Origin: Blastococcus tunisiensis
GTDB taxonomy: Bacteria; Actinomycetota; Actinomycetes; Mycobacteriales; Geodermatophilaceae
Direction of reading: 5' to 3'
NCBI RefSeq assembly: GCF_900112815.1
Contig: NZ_FOND01000029.1
Location: 1-48,383 of the forward strand
DNA: 48,383 nt
Position numbers and translations under genes: made by a program. The notes beneath the pieces were generated by a model that did no database searches, was not told the origin of the DNA, and worked only from the letters and a program-made list of their open reading frames with translations. Position 1 is the stretch's first letter. Each line of letters begins with the position of its first letter. Below are positions 17,019-26,691 of the stretch, one piece after another.

Positions 17019-17069
17019 GGCCACCCTTCCCCCCGTGCCGGGCGTGCGAGGCGTGGGGGAAGGGTGGCC
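17019..17069 (-). terminator. 15-bp perfect hairpin after the amidohydrolase gene
   Basis: GGCCACCCTTCCCCC (17019-17033) pairs perfectly with 17055-17069 across a 21-nt loop, starting 5 bp past the amidohydrolase stop. It probably ends that transcript before the IclR gene. A hairpin of similar composition follows hppD at 44503-44553. Confidence 0.7.
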
Positions 17070-17074
17070 CTTGC

Positions 17075-18556
17075 TCAGCGGCCGAGGACGCGGTCCTCGC
17101 CGCCGGCGCGCTTGGACTCGTCCTCGTAGTCGGAGTACTGGTACGGGTTGGCCAGGATGGACGCCTCGGCCTCGGGCATGTCGGGGAACATGCCCTGCTC
17201 CCAGACGTCCTCGCCGCAGACGCCCTTCAGGTGGTCGATCGTCGACTCGATCTCCCGGCGGACCGGGGCGAGGTCGATGCCGACCAGCTTGCCGTCGTGC
17301 TTCACCACCCGCCCGTTCACCAGCACGGTGTGCACGTCCCCGCGCTGCGCCTGGAACGCCACGTGCCCGAACGGGTTGAGCATGGGGAACGACACGGGGG
17401 AGGCGTCGTTCTTGATCAGCACGACGTCGGCCTTCATGCCCGGCTCGAGCGAGCCGATGTCGGTGCGCCCGATCGCGTGCGCGCCGCCCTTCGTCGCCCA
17501 CTCGACCACGTGCTGGGCGCGCAGCCGCAGGTGCGTGATCGTGTCGCCCTTGAGGTGGGCGGTCAGGTGCTCCGACATGCGGTCGGCGTTCAGGGTCGAC
17601 CGCATCGCGGAGAACATGTCGCCGCTCCACCAGACGCTGGTGTCCATCGACAGCGACACCGGGATCTGGTACTGCAGGACCTGTTCGGTGGGGGCGTGCC
17701 CCTGGCCGGCGCTGCACTCGGACTCGGTGGACACCGAGATCGAGCCGCCGGTGGCCGCGATCCGCTGGTAGCTGTCGCGGGTGAGCGTCGAGGCGTGCAC
17801 GTACACGGTCTCCGGCGTCATGAAGCCGTGCTCGTGCATCAGCCGGATGCCGTCGTCGTTGGTCGCGCCCCACACGCCCGCGTGCGTGGTGACCGGGATG
17901 CCCAGGTCGCGGGCCACCTCGAAGGCCGCCTTCTCGGGGAAGGCCGGGTCGCCGGTGACGTCGAAGGCGAGCTGGACGCCCATGAGGTCGTCGCCGGCGT
18001 CGCGCAGGCGTTCGAGGATCGCGCGGACGGCCGGGTCGGTGGCCCACTCCCACGGGCCGGCCTGGATGTTGCCGTAGGCCATCACGTAGCGGCCGGGCAC
18101 CGACCGCAGCGCGTCGATCGCGGCCTCGCCGTGGTCGACGGTGTGCAGGTTGTGCGACCAGTCGACGGTCGTGGTGACACCGGCGTCCAGCGACTCGATG
18201 GCCGCCAGCCGGTTGCCGGCCGCGATGTCCTCCGGGCGGAACTTCTTGCCGTGCTCGAGGTAGTACCAGACGAAGTACTGGGTGAGGGTCCAGTCGGCGC
18301 CGTACCCGCGCATCGCGGTCTGCCACATGTGCCGGTGGGTGTCGATCATCCCCGGCATGACGATGCCGCCGCTCGCGTCGATCTCCTGGGTGCCCTCGGG
18401 CACCTCCAGGCGGGGCCCCACGGCCGCGATGCGGTCGTCGACCACCAGCACGTCGGCGTCGCGGAGCACCGTGCAGCTGTCGTCCATGGTCAGGACCGTC
18501 CCGCCGCGCAGGACCACCGGGCGGCCTGGCTCGGGAGCGGGCTCGGAATGGGTCAT
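17075..18556 (-). CDS. Amidohydrolase-superfamily hydrolase (TrzA/AtzA/chlorohydrolase-like)
   Basis: 493 aa. Metal-dependent TIM-barrel hydrolase with the DTHRHMWQT HxH motif (about residue 70), TTHAG (third His), VYVHAS (fourth His) and an Asp in SMDTSVWW, followed by LEPGMKADVVLI in the closing beta-sandwich. The family hydrolyses C-N or C-Cl bonds on heterocycles and related deaminase substrates; substrate unknown. It diverges from the CoA-transferase/dioxygenase operon and has its own TTGACA promoter and GGAGGAG ribosome site. Confidence 0.84.
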   Translation of the reverse strand: MTHSEPAPEPGRPVVLRGGTVLTMDDSCTVLRDADVLVVDDRIAAVGPRLEVPEGTQEIDASGGIVMPGMIDTHRHMWQTAMRGYGADWTLTQYFVWYYLEHGKKFRPEDIAAGNRLAAIESLDAGVTTTVDWSHNLHTVDHGEAAIDALRSVPGRYVMAYGNIQAGPWEWATDPAVRAILERLRDAGDDLMGVQLAFDVTGDPAFPEKAAFEVARDLGIPVTTHAGVWGATNDDGIRLMHEHGFMTPETVYVHASTLTRDSYQRIAATGGSISVSTESECSAGQGHAPTEQVLQYQIPVSLSMDTSVWWSGDMFSAMRSTLNADRMSEHLTAHLKGDTITHLRLRAQHVVEWATKGGAHAIGRTDIGSLEPGMKADVVLIKNDASPVSFPMLNPFGHVAFQAQRGDVHTVLVNGRVVKHDGKLVGIDLAPVRREIESTIDHLKGVCGEDVWEQGMFPDMPEAEASILANPYQYSDYEDESKRAGGEDRVLGR

Positions 18557-18588
18557 CGTCTCCTCCTCGGACGTCGTCGTCCCGCATC

Positions 18589-18602
18589 CGGACGAATGTC
18601 CG
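18589..18602. promoter_or_regulatory. Palindrome in the amidohydrolase leader
   Basis: CGGAC-GAAT-GTCCG, a 5-4-5 inverted repeat 33 bp upstream of the amidohydrolase start, lies inside its predicted leader. It could be an IclR site or an mRNA hairpin; undecided. Confidence 0.35.
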
Positions 18603-18631
18603 CAGAGCGGCGAACGGGTGCGATGCAGGTC

Positions 18632-18660
18632 ACCCTCACGGGCCGGCGCCGGACTGTCAA
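18632..18660 (-). promoter_or_regulatory. Promoter of the amidohydrolase gene
   Basis: On the minus strand a perfect TTGACA (18655-18660) is followed after 17 bp by GAGGGT (18632-18637). The predicted transcript starts near 18625 with a leader of about 70 nt that ends in GGAGGAG. Confidence 0.65.
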
Positions 18661-18663
18661 GGG

Positions 18664-18675
18664 GGGAGGCCTCCC
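18664..18675. promoter_or_regulatory. Candidate IclR operator between divergent promoters
   Basis: The perfect 12-bp palindrome GGGAGGCCTCCC lies between the two oppositely oriented TTGACA boxes (18655-18660 and 18701-18706). A regulator bound here could act on both directions. Assignment to the IclR protein is inference from position. Confidence 0.45.
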
Positions 18676-18700
18676 ATCCGGAACGCCGCCGCCGTCCCGG

Positions 18701-18730
18701 TTGACAGCGCCCGCCGGGCGTGAAGAGACT
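18701..18730 (+). promoter_or_regulatory. Promoter of the CoA-transferase/dioxygenase operon
   Basis: TTGACA (18701-18706), 18-bp spacer, GAGACT (18725-18730). The start codon is 57 bp beyond the -10, leaving a leader of about 50 nt. Confidence 0.65.
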
Positions 18731-18787
18731 GCAGGGCGCATCCGCGGACGCCCGTCCGTTACCGCTGGCCGAAGGGAACGCGACACG

Positions 18788-19981
18788 ATGACTCCAGGAC
18801 CGGCCGCCGGGGCGGGAACGGGCCGCGGGCCGTTGTCCGGCATCCTCGTCGCCGACTTCTCCCGCATCCTCGCCGGGCCCTACAGCACGATGCTGCTGGC
18901 CGACCTCGGCGCCGAGGTGGTGAAGGTGGAGGGCCCCGCGGGCGACGACACCCGCACCTGGCAGCCACCGGTGCGCGAGGGGGTGGCCACCTACTACCTC
19001 GGCGCCAACCGCAACAAGCGGTCGGTCGCCCTCGACCTCAAGGACCCGGACGACGCGGCGCTGGCCCAGGAGCTCGCCCGCCGGGCCGACGTGTTCGTGG
19101 AGAACTTCAAGCCCGGGGGCCTGGGCCGCTTCCGGCTGGACTACGACAGCGTGGCGGCGGTCAACCCCGGCGTCGTCTACGCGTCGATCAGCGGCTTCGG
19201 CAGCGGGCCGGGGGGCGCCCAGCTGCCCGGGTACGACCTGATCGTGCAGGCGATCTCGGGCTTCATGAGTCTGACCGGCGACCCGGACGGCGAGCCGTAC
19301 CGCGCCGGCGTCGCGCTGTTCGACGTCATGGCCGGCCTGCACGCGACGATCGGGGTCCTGGCGGCGCTCAACCACCGGCGCGAGACCGGCCGGGGCCAGC
19401 ACGTGGAGGTCAACCTGCTGTCCTCGGCGCTGTCCGGACTGGTGAACCAGACCAGTGCCTACGTCGCCGGCGGCGTGGTGCCCTTCCGGATGGGCAACAG
19501 CCACCCGAGCCTCTTCCCCTACGAACCGCTGCCCTGCGCCGACGGCGACCTGATCGTCACCGCCGGCAACGACGGTCAGTTCCGCAAGCTGTGCGGGGTG
19601 CTCGGGCTGCCCGAGCTGGTGGAGGACCCGCGGTTCCGCCACAACGAGGACCGGACGGCCAACCGGGACGAGTTGCGCCCGCTGCTGGTCGAGCGGCTGC
19701 GCACCCGCTCGAAGATGGACTGGTTCCGCGACATCATCGGCGCCGGCGTGCCGTGCGGGCCGATCAACACCATCGACCAGGGCGTCGCCTTCGCCGAGGA
19801 GATCGGCCTGGACCCGGTGATCACCGCGGGCGAGGGGGACGCGGCGGTGCCCTCGATCCGCAACCCGATCACCTTCTCCGCCACCGCCGCCGACTACCGG
19901 CTGCCCCCGCCGGGCCTGGACGAGCACGGCGCCGAAATCCGGTCCTGGCTCAGCACCCCGGCGGAGGAGGGGCGACCGTGA
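18788..19981 (+). CDS. Class III (CaiB/BaiF) CoA-transferase
   Basis: 397 aa, normal family length. Shows GILVADFSRILAGPYSTMLLADLGAEVVKVE at the N-terminus, NRNKRSVALDLK, ENFKPGG and the catalytic-Asp region ALFDVMAGLHATIG (about residue 178, equivalent to Asp169 of formyl-CoA transferase). It should transfer CoA between carboxylic acids, activating the pathway's acid intermediate. Its TGA overlaps the GTG of the citryl-CoA-lyase-like gene (GTGA), so the two are coupled. Confidence 0.87.
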   Translation: MTPGPAAGAGTGRGPLSGILVADFSRILAGPYSTMLLADLGAEVVKVEGPAGDDTRTWQPPVREGVATYYLGANRNKRSVALDLKDPDDAALAQELARRADVFVENFKPGGLGRFRLDYDSVAAVNPGVVYASISGFGSGPGGAQLPGYDLIVQAISGFMSLTGDPDGEPYRAGVALFDVMAGLHATIGVLAALNHRRETGRGQHVEVNLLSSALSGLVNQTSAYVAGGVVPFRMGNSHPSLFPYEPLPCADGDLIVTAGNDGQFRKLCGVLGLPELVEDPRFRHNEDRTANRDELRPLLVERLRTRSKMDWFRDIIGAGVPCGPINTIDQGVAFAEEIGLDPVITAGEGDAAVPSIRNPITFSATAADYRLPPPGLDEHGAEIRSWLSTPAEEGRP

Positions 19982-20817
19982 CCGACCAGCCGGTGTACCC
20001 GACGGCGCTCGGGGCGGCGAGCCTCGAGACGATCACCCTGCTCGGCACCGACCTCGCCCGGGACGTCATGGGCACCGTCGGCTTCGGCGAGCTGTCCTTC
20101 TGGCTGGCCACCCAGCGCCGTCCCACGCCCGGCGAGACCCGCGTGTTCGAGGCGGTCCTGGCCGCCCTGGCCGACCACGGGTTCACCCCGACCGCCATCG
20201 TCACCCGGCTGACCTACCTGTCGGCGCCGGACTCGATCCAGGGCGCGCTCGCCGCGGGCCTGCTCGGCGGCGGTTCCCGGTTCCTGGGCGTCACCGAGGA
20301 CTGCGGCCGGTTCCTGCACGACGTCCTGGCCCGGACCGACGGCGGGCTGCCCACGGACGACGCCGGCTGGGACGCGCTGGCGCTGGAGACGGTGACCGCC
20401 CAGCGGGCCGCGGGACGCTTCGTCCCCGGCCTCGGCCACCACGTGCACAAGCAGGGCGACCCGCGGACGCCACGGCTGATCGAGATCGCGACGGAGGAGG
20501 GATTGGTCGGCCCGCACCTGTCGCTGTTCACCGCCATCGGCCGGGTGCACGAGCAGGTGCTCGGCAAGCGGCTGCCGCTCAACGGAGCGGGCGTGTGCGG
20601 AGCCGCGCTGGCCGACCTGGGGCTGCCGCTGGAGCTGCTCCGCGGGTTCGCCCTCCTCGCGCGCACCGCCGGCCTGATCGGCCAGCTCGCCGAGGAGCTG
20701 CGCCACCCGGTGGCCAACGACGTGTTCCTCTCGGTCGACCTGAACAACCGGCCGGTCGATCCCGACCCGTTCGAACCCGCGCCGCTGCCGGCGGCCGGGG
20801 GCGACGCGAGCGCCTGA
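19978..20817 (+). CDS. Citryl-CoA lyase-like (citrate-synthase-fold) enzyme
   Basis: 279 aa, about two thirds the length of citrate synthase, as in stand-alone citryl-CoA lyases. Retains the fold's motifs: a PGLGHHVHKQGDPRTPRL loop matching the citrate synthase PGFGHxVY active-site loop, and NGAGVCGAALADLGLP near the C-terminus. It probably cleaves or forms a 3-hydroxyacyl-CoA by a retro-Claisen reaction yielding acetyl-CoA. Start overlaps the CoA-transferase stop by 4 bp. Substrate likely is the CoA ester made by that transferase (inference). Confidence 0.78.
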   Translation: MTDQPVYPTALGAASLETITLLGTDLARDVMGTVGFGELSFWLATQRRPTPGETRVFEAVLAALADHGFTPTAIVTRLTYLSAPDSIQGALAAGLLGGGSRFLGVTEDCGRFLHDVLARTDGGLPTDDAGWDALALETVTAQRAAGRFVPGLGHHVHKQGDPRTPRLIEIATEEGLVGPHLSLFTAIGRVHEQVLGKRLPLNGAGVCGAALADLGLPLELLRGFALLARTAGLIGQLAEELRHPVANDVFLSVDLNNRPVDPDPFEPAPLPAAGGDASA

Positions 20818-20827
20818 GGAGGCCGAC

Positions 20828-21799
20828 GTGCGCGCTGCCGTCCTGTCCACGCCGGGGGAGGCCCCGGTCCACGCGGAGCACCCCGATCCCGCGCCCGCCG
20901 CGGGCCGCGCCGTCGTCCGGGTGACCGCCGCGCCGATCGTGCCGCTGGACCAGCTCGCGGCCTCCGGCACCTCCTACTTCGGCCGCCCCGCGGTCCCCTA
21001 CGTGCCGGGGGTGCAGGGCGTGGGCGTGGTCGAGGAGTCGGCCGCACATCCGGCCGGGACCCGCGTCTGGTTCGCCACGAGCGCGGGCATGGCGCCGGGC
21101 GACGGCAGCCTGGCCGAGCGCTGCACCGTCGCCGAGGCCGACCTCGTGCCCGTGGACGTCGACCTGCCCGACGCATCCCTCGCGGCAATGGGGCTCTCGG
21201 CCGTGGCCGCGTGGATGGTGCTCGCGGACCGCGCCCGGCTCGCGCAGGGGGAGACCGTCCTCGTCCTCGGCGCGGGCGGCGCGGTCGGCCAGGCCGCGAT
21301 CGGTGCCGCCCGGGTGCTCGGCGCGGGCCGCGTGGTCGCGGTGTGCCGGTCGACCGGTGCCCAGGAGCGGGCCCGCCGGCTGGGTGCCGACGCGGTGGTG
21401 CCGCTGGAGGGCGACGTCGACGCGCTCACCGGCCGGTTCGCCGACGCGTGCGGCGGCCGGGCGGACGTCGTCGTCGACCCGGTGTTCGGGATCGCGGCCA
21501 CCGCGGCCTCCCGCGTGCTCGCCGACCACGGGCGCCTGGTGAACCTCGGCGGCGCCTCGGGAGACGTCGCGGAGTTCTCCTCGGCCGTGCTGCGCAGCCG
21601 CTCGGCGGACGTGCTCGGGTACACGAACAACGCGCTGACCCCGGCCGAGCGGGCCGACGCGCTCGCCTCGGTGGCCCGGCACGCCGCGCAGGGGCGGATC
21701 TCGGTGGCGCACGAGGTCCTGCCCCTGGAGGCGGTGTCCGAGGCCTGGACCCGCCAGGCCGAGGGCCGGGCCGCGGCGCGACTGGTCCTGACACCCTGA
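20828..21799 (+). CDS. MDR-family quinone oxidoreductase/alcohol dehydrogenase-like protein
   Basis: 323-aa zinc-independent medium-chain reductase. GroES-like N-terminal domain, then the Rossmann motif VLGAGGAVGQAAIGAARVLGA (about 143-163) and a C-terminal quinone-reductase-like end (AHEVLPLEAVSEAW). No catalytic or structural zinc cysteines are visible. It could reduce a quinoid or enone/keto ring-cleavage intermediate in this operon. The GTG start follows GAGGAGG, 10 bp beyond the lyase gene. Confidence 0.82.
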   Translation: MRAAVLSTPGEAPVHAEHPDPAPAAGRAVVRVTAAPIVPLDQLAASGTSYFGRPAVPYVPGVQGVGVVEESAAHPAGTRVWFATSAGMAPGDGSLAERCTVAEADLVPVDVDLPDASLAAMGLSAVAAWMVLADRARLAQGETVLVLGAGGAVGQAAIGAARVLGAGRVVAVCRSTGAQERARRLGADAVVPLEGDVDALTGRFADACGGRADVVVDPVFGIAATAASRVLADHGRLVNLGGASGDVAEFSSAVLRSRSADVLGYTNNALTPAERADALASVARHAAQGRISVAHEVLPLEAVSEAWTRQAEGRAAARLVLTP

Positions 21800-21855
21800 C
21801 CCGACCGTTCCGCGGCCGGCGCCCGCCGACCGCACCACCACCGCAGGAGGAAGCC

Positions 21856-22719
21856 GTGCAGCTGGTCACCGAGGAGAACATCACCGACCTGGCGGTGGAG
21901 CGCTGGGCCACGGCGAAGGACCCGCGCCTGGCGGAGCTGATGACCGCCCTGGTCCGGCACCTGCACGAGTTCGCCCGCGAGGTCCGGCTGACCGAGGCGG
22001 AGTGGATGGCGGCGATGCAGTGGCTGACCGCCACCGGCCAGATCAGCAACGAGAAGCGCGAGGAGTTCATCCTCGCCTCCGACGTCCTCGGCCTGTCGAT
22101 GCTCGTCGTCCAGATGAACCACAGGCTGGACCCGGCCGCCACTCCGGCGACCGTGCTCGGCCCGTTCCACATCGAGGGCTCCCCGGACCTCGGGTTCGGC
22201 GGCGACATGTCGCAGGGCCTGGCCGGGGTGCCGCTCTTCGTGCACGGCACCGTGCGCGACCTCGGCGGTGCGCCGGTGCCGAACGCGGTGCTCGACGTCT
22301 GGCAGGCCGACGACGAGGGCGTCTACGAGGCCCAGCTGGGCGAGGTCGACGAGGCACGCCTCCGGGCCAAGTACGCCGCCCGCGAGGACGGCCGCTACTG
22401 CGTCCGCACCATCGCACCGAAGGGCTACACGATCCCCATGGACGGGCCGGTCGGCGACCTCATCGGCCGCACGGCGATCAGCCACTTCCGCCCGGCCCAC
22501 ATCCACTTCCTGATCAACGAGCCCGGCTTCGAGCCGCTGATCACCCACCTGTTCCAGGAGGGGGCGGAGTACCTCGACAGCGACGTCGTGTTCGGCACCA
22601 AGCAGGAGCTGGTGGTCCGGTTCGAGGAGCGGGAGCCCGGCCCCACGCCCGACGGCGGGTCGATCGACGTGCCCTGGATCGAGGCGCGGTACGACTTCGT
22701 CCTGCAGCGCCAGGCCTGA
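21856..22719 (+). CDS. Intradiol ring-cleavage dioxygenase (hydroxyquinol/catechol 1,2-dioxygenase-like)
   Basis: 287 aa. An N-terminal dimerisation domain of catechol dioxygenases (about 10-95) precedes the catalytic domain, with LGPFHIEGSP (101-110), VLDVWQADDEGVY, and Fe(III) ligands predicted as Y157, Y191, H215 and H217 (PAHIHF). It opens an aromatic diol or triol between the hydroxyls to a muconate or maleylacetate. The hydroxyquinol type is favoured by overall sequence, but the substrate is unproven. Last gene of the operon; a perfect hairpin follows immediately. Confidence 0.86.
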   Translation: MQLVTEENITDLAVERWATAKDPRLAELMTALVRHLHEFAREVRLTEAEWMAAMQWLTATGQISNEKREEFILASDVLGLSMLVVQMNHRLDPAATPATVLGPFHIEGSPDLGFGGDMSQGLAGVPLFVHGTVRDLGGAPVPNAVLDVWQADDEGVYEAQLGEVDEARLRAKYAAREDGRYCVRTIAPKGYTIPMDGPVGDLIGRTAISHFRPAHIHFLINEPGFEPLITHLFQEGAEYLDSDVVFGTKQELVVRFEEREPGPTPDGGSIDVPWIEARYDFVLQRQA

Positions 22720-22723
22720 TCTC

Positions 22724-22756
22724 CCCGTCGGGGACGGTCGCACCGTCCCCGACGGG
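22724..22756 (+). terminator. 15-bp perfect hairpin ending the dioxygenase operon
   Basis: A perfect 15-bp stem (22724-22738 with 22742-22756) with a 3-nt loop starts 4 bp after the dioxygenase stop. No U-tract. Confidence 0.8.
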
Positions 22757-22821
22757 TGACTGCCGTGCGGAACGGCTCAGCGGCCGGGGGCACCGTCAGC
22801 GCCGCGAGGGCGCCGGGCCGG

Positions 22822-23019
22822 TCACCGCTGCTGGCGGCGCGCGATGAGGACGAGGACGCCGAGGACGGCGACCAGCGGTGCCCACGGCGGCAGCCCGAGC
22901 GGGCCGAGGACGAGCCCGGCCACGAAGATCAGCAGCTGGAACCCGACGATGAAGGCGACGAGCACCACCACCCAGAAGAGGACGGGTCGCTCCATCTGCA
23001 GCTGGCGCAGGTAGTCCAC
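22822..23019 (-). CDS. Small two-helix membrane protein
   Basis: 65 aa with two hydrophobic segments (about 14-36 and 43-60) and a basic C-terminus (ARRQQR). The GTG at 23019 (VDYLRQLQMERP) is chosen because GAGGAG lies 6 nt upstream; a longer frame to ATG 23061 or 23145 lacks a ribosome site. Function unknown. Confidence 0.68.
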   Translation of the reverse strand: MDYLRQLQMERPVLFWVVVLVAFIVGFQLLIFVAGLVLGPLGLPPWAPLVAVLGVLVLIARRQQR

Positions 23020-23167
23020 TGACCACTCCTCGATCGTCGGTGCCGGTCCCACGGGGAGCATCGGCAGCACGGGGGTGCAGCTGAAGGCGGGCCCAGATCC
23101 AGAACGCTGCGCCCGCGGCCGGCGTTCCCGCCCCGGCGGGGTCACCCCCTCGGGACGGGACGCCGGC

Positions 23168-24853
<1,686 letters not shown>

Positions 24854-24968
24854 GGCGTGAACGTTACGGCGCCCCCCGGACGGCCCCGCACCCGCGCGCC
24901 GGAAGGGTCCCGGAAAGGCGCGGTCCGCCCGGTGCGGTCGACGTCGGACCCGGGCCGGGAAAGCAGAA

Positions 24969-25001
24969 CGGGGGCCACGGCGCGATGCGCCGTGACCCCC
25001 G
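24969..25001 (-). terminator. Terminator of cspA
   Basis: A 15-bp stem (24969-24983 with 24987-25001) with one G-U pair in the minus-strand RNA and a 3-nt loop, followed by GUUCUGCUUU. It lies 11 bp past the cspA stop. Confidence 0.82.
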
Positions 25002-25011
25002 TCCCGATGGA

Positions 25012-25215
25012 TCAGATGGGGCGAACGTTCTCCGCCTGGGGGCCCTTCTGGCCCTGCGTGACGTCGAACTCGACCTGCTGGCCCTCGTCGAGCGACTTGT
25101 AGCCGTCCGAGACGATGGCGGAGTAGTGGCAGAAGACGTCGGCGCCGCCGCCGTCCTGGGCGATGAACCCGAAGCCCTTCTCCGCGTTGAACCACTTCAC
25201 AGTGCCCTGAGCCAT
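25012..25215 (-). CDS. cspA: Cold-shock protein
   Basis: 67-aa single CSD RNA chaperone. RNP1 KGFGFI at 13-18 and RNP2 VFCHY at 27-31. The third RNP2 position is Cys29 where most bacterial CSPs carry Val or Ile, a small oddity at the RNA-binding face. Start ATG at 25215 with a modest GGAATGAGAA upstream. A long untranslated leader precedes it and an intrinsic terminator follows, so it is monocistronic. Confidence 0.94.
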   Translation of the reverse strand: MAQGTVKWFNAEKGFGFIAQDGGGADVFCHYSAIVSDGYKSLDEGQQVEFDVTQGQKGPQAENVRPI

Positions 25216-25370
25216 GCTGTTCTCATTCCGTGCTGGGGGTGTCCGGACCAGCTAGTGCCGGTCCTCGGGTCGCTGCACCACCGGCAGGACCGAGAGGAAC
25301 GTCAGGCAGAAGACGACTGCGGACGTTCAAGAACGAAGCAGAGGCACAACAGCGACCGAGGAGAACCCTA
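25216..25370 (-). promoter_or_regulatory. cspA promoter and long 5' leader
   Basis: The nearest good -10 on the minus strand is TAGGGT (25365-25370), which predicts a leader of about 140 nt, similar in length to leaders of cold-shock mRNAs elsewhere. A 7-bp stem (25259-25265 with 25286-25292) lies inside it. The -35 is weak. No gene is visible in 25216-25558 and nothing else is recognised there. Confidence 0.45.
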
Positions 25371-25558
25371 CGCTGTCCGGCGCGATCGTGGGGACGTCGG
25401 CTCCCACCAGCGTGTTTCCGACCGGTCGCGTCACCCGTCCGGGGAGCGTCCGGGAGGGTGGCGCGGGCGCCGCAGGGCTGCATCGCGGCGTCGTCCGTGC
25501 CATCGTGCTGCGGAGAGCCGGGCACCGGACCCGCTCCACCGGGCTCCGGAAGGGCTGC

Positions 25559-26134
25559 ATGAACCAGCAACTGGCCGATCGGCTCCGCTTCCTCCGCGCG
25601 TTCGTCGCCAACCCGCGCCAGGTCGGCGCGATCCTGCCCACCTCACGGCTCGCCGTGCGCGACATGCTCGACATGGCGGACGTGCCCGGCGCCTCCCTGG
25701 TGGTCGAGCTCGGCGCGGGGACGGGGTCGCAGACCGGCGAGGTCCTCGCCCGCATGGGTCCCGACGCGCGGCTGGTCGCCCTGGAGATCGACCCGCGCCT
25801 GGCGGAGGTGTTGCGCGACCGGTTCGACGACCCCCGGCTGCAGGTGGTCTGCGACTCGGCCGAGAACCTCGGGGAGCACCTGGGCGGGGAGCGGGCCGAC
25901 GTGCTGGTGTGCGCCCTGCCGTTCACCTCGCTCGAGCCGGGCCTGCGCCGGCGCATCCTCCAGGCCATGCCCGCCGCGCTCGGCCCTGACGGCGTGGCGC
26001 TGGTCATCCAGTACTCGCCGCTCATCCAGTCCGAGCTGCACCGGCTGTTCACCTCGGTGCGCCGCCGCATCTCGCCCTTCAACGTGCCGCCGGCGTTCCT
26101 CTACGCCTGCCGGTCGCGCCCGGACGCCGGCTGA
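25559..26134 (+). CDS. Phospholipid N-methyltransferase-like SAM-dependent methyltransferase
   Basis: 191 aa. The N-terminal FLRAFVANPRQVGAILPTSRLAVRDML block is characteristic of the PmtA-like/COG3963 group, followed by the SAM motif VVELGAGTGSQT (about 47-58), ALEID and ALPFTSL. It may methylate a phospholipid headgroup, though this family is also annotated as an rRNA-adenine-type methyltransferase. ATG at 25559 follows GGAAGGG. Its 3' end overlaps the convergent gene by 56 bp. Confidence 0.75.
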   Translation: MNQQLADRLRFLRAFVANPRQVGAILPTSRLAVRDMLDMADVPGASLVVELGAGTGSQTGEVLARMGPDARLVALEIDPRLAEVLRDRFDDPRLQVVCDSAENLGEHLGGERADVLVCALPFTSLEPGLRRRILQAMPAALGPDGVALVIQYSPLIQSELHRLFTSVRRRISPFNVPPAFLYACRSRPDAG

Positions 26135-26600
26135 GCCCGTCGGGAGCCGTCAGGGCGAGCAGGACGCCGATGGTTCCGCCGACCGTCGCATGCCCGACGA
26201 CCCCGCGCAGGTGGCTGACCAGGGGGTAGGACGTGGCCATGGGCAGCGCGGTGCCCTCGTCGACGACGAGGAAGGCCATCGCGCCGACCGCCAGGCCGGC
26301 CGGCACCGGCCGCCAGCCGCGCTCGACGAGCCCGGCCGCGATCACCCCGTAGGTGACGCCCAGCGTCCGGTGGACGGCGACCCCCACCCGGCCGGCAGCG
26401 GCGGGGTCGAGCTCCCGGCCCGCCGCGGCACCGAGTTGCGTGCCGAGCTGGACCAGGGCGCCGCCGGGGGCGAGCTCCTGCTCGCGACGCCGTGAGGCCT
26501 CGCTCTGGCGGCCGTGGAACACCGTCGTCACGGCGTCCATCGTGCGGCTGGCGACGTATCCCGCGAGAGCCCCGGCGACTATCGACCGGTGGTTGCCCAT
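26079..26600 (-). CDS. YagU/DUF1440-like integral membrane protein
   Basis: 173 aa with about four hydrophobic stretches (residues about 6-22, 75-95, 98-115 and 130-150) and a basic C-terminal tail (SRRPGATGRRRGTPAAR). The first helix with a TMDAV motif and the VVDEGTALP segment resemble the YagU/DUF1440 group; assignment is tentative. ATG at 26600 is preceded by GGAGGG at 7 nt. The last 56 bp overlap the convergent methyltransferase gene, and the tail encoded there is low-complexity Arg-rich. Confidence 0.6.
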   Translation of the reverse strand: MGNHRSIVAGALAGYVASRTMDAVTTVFHGRQSEASRRREQELAPGGALVQLGTQLGAAAGRELDPAAAGRVGVAVHRTLGVTYGVIAAGLVERGWRPVPAGLAVGAMAFLVVDEGTALPMATSYPLVSHLRGVVGHATVGGTIGVLLALTAPDGLSRRPGATGRRRGTPAAR

Positions 26601-26640
26601 GACGGTGCCCTCCTTCGGCGGAGACGCCCACTGTCCCGGA

Positions 26641-26657
26641 TCCGGCCGCCGGCCGGA
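26641..26657 (-). terminator. Short hairpin after the UbiE-like methyltransferase
   Basis: TCCGGCC (26641-26647), 3-nt loop, GGCCGGA (26651-26657), 35 bp downstream of the stop at 26692 on the minus strand. A U-tract is absent. Confidence 0.45.
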
Positions 26658-26691
26658 AGCAGTCCGGTCGTCGTGCCCGCCGGTTTGCGGC

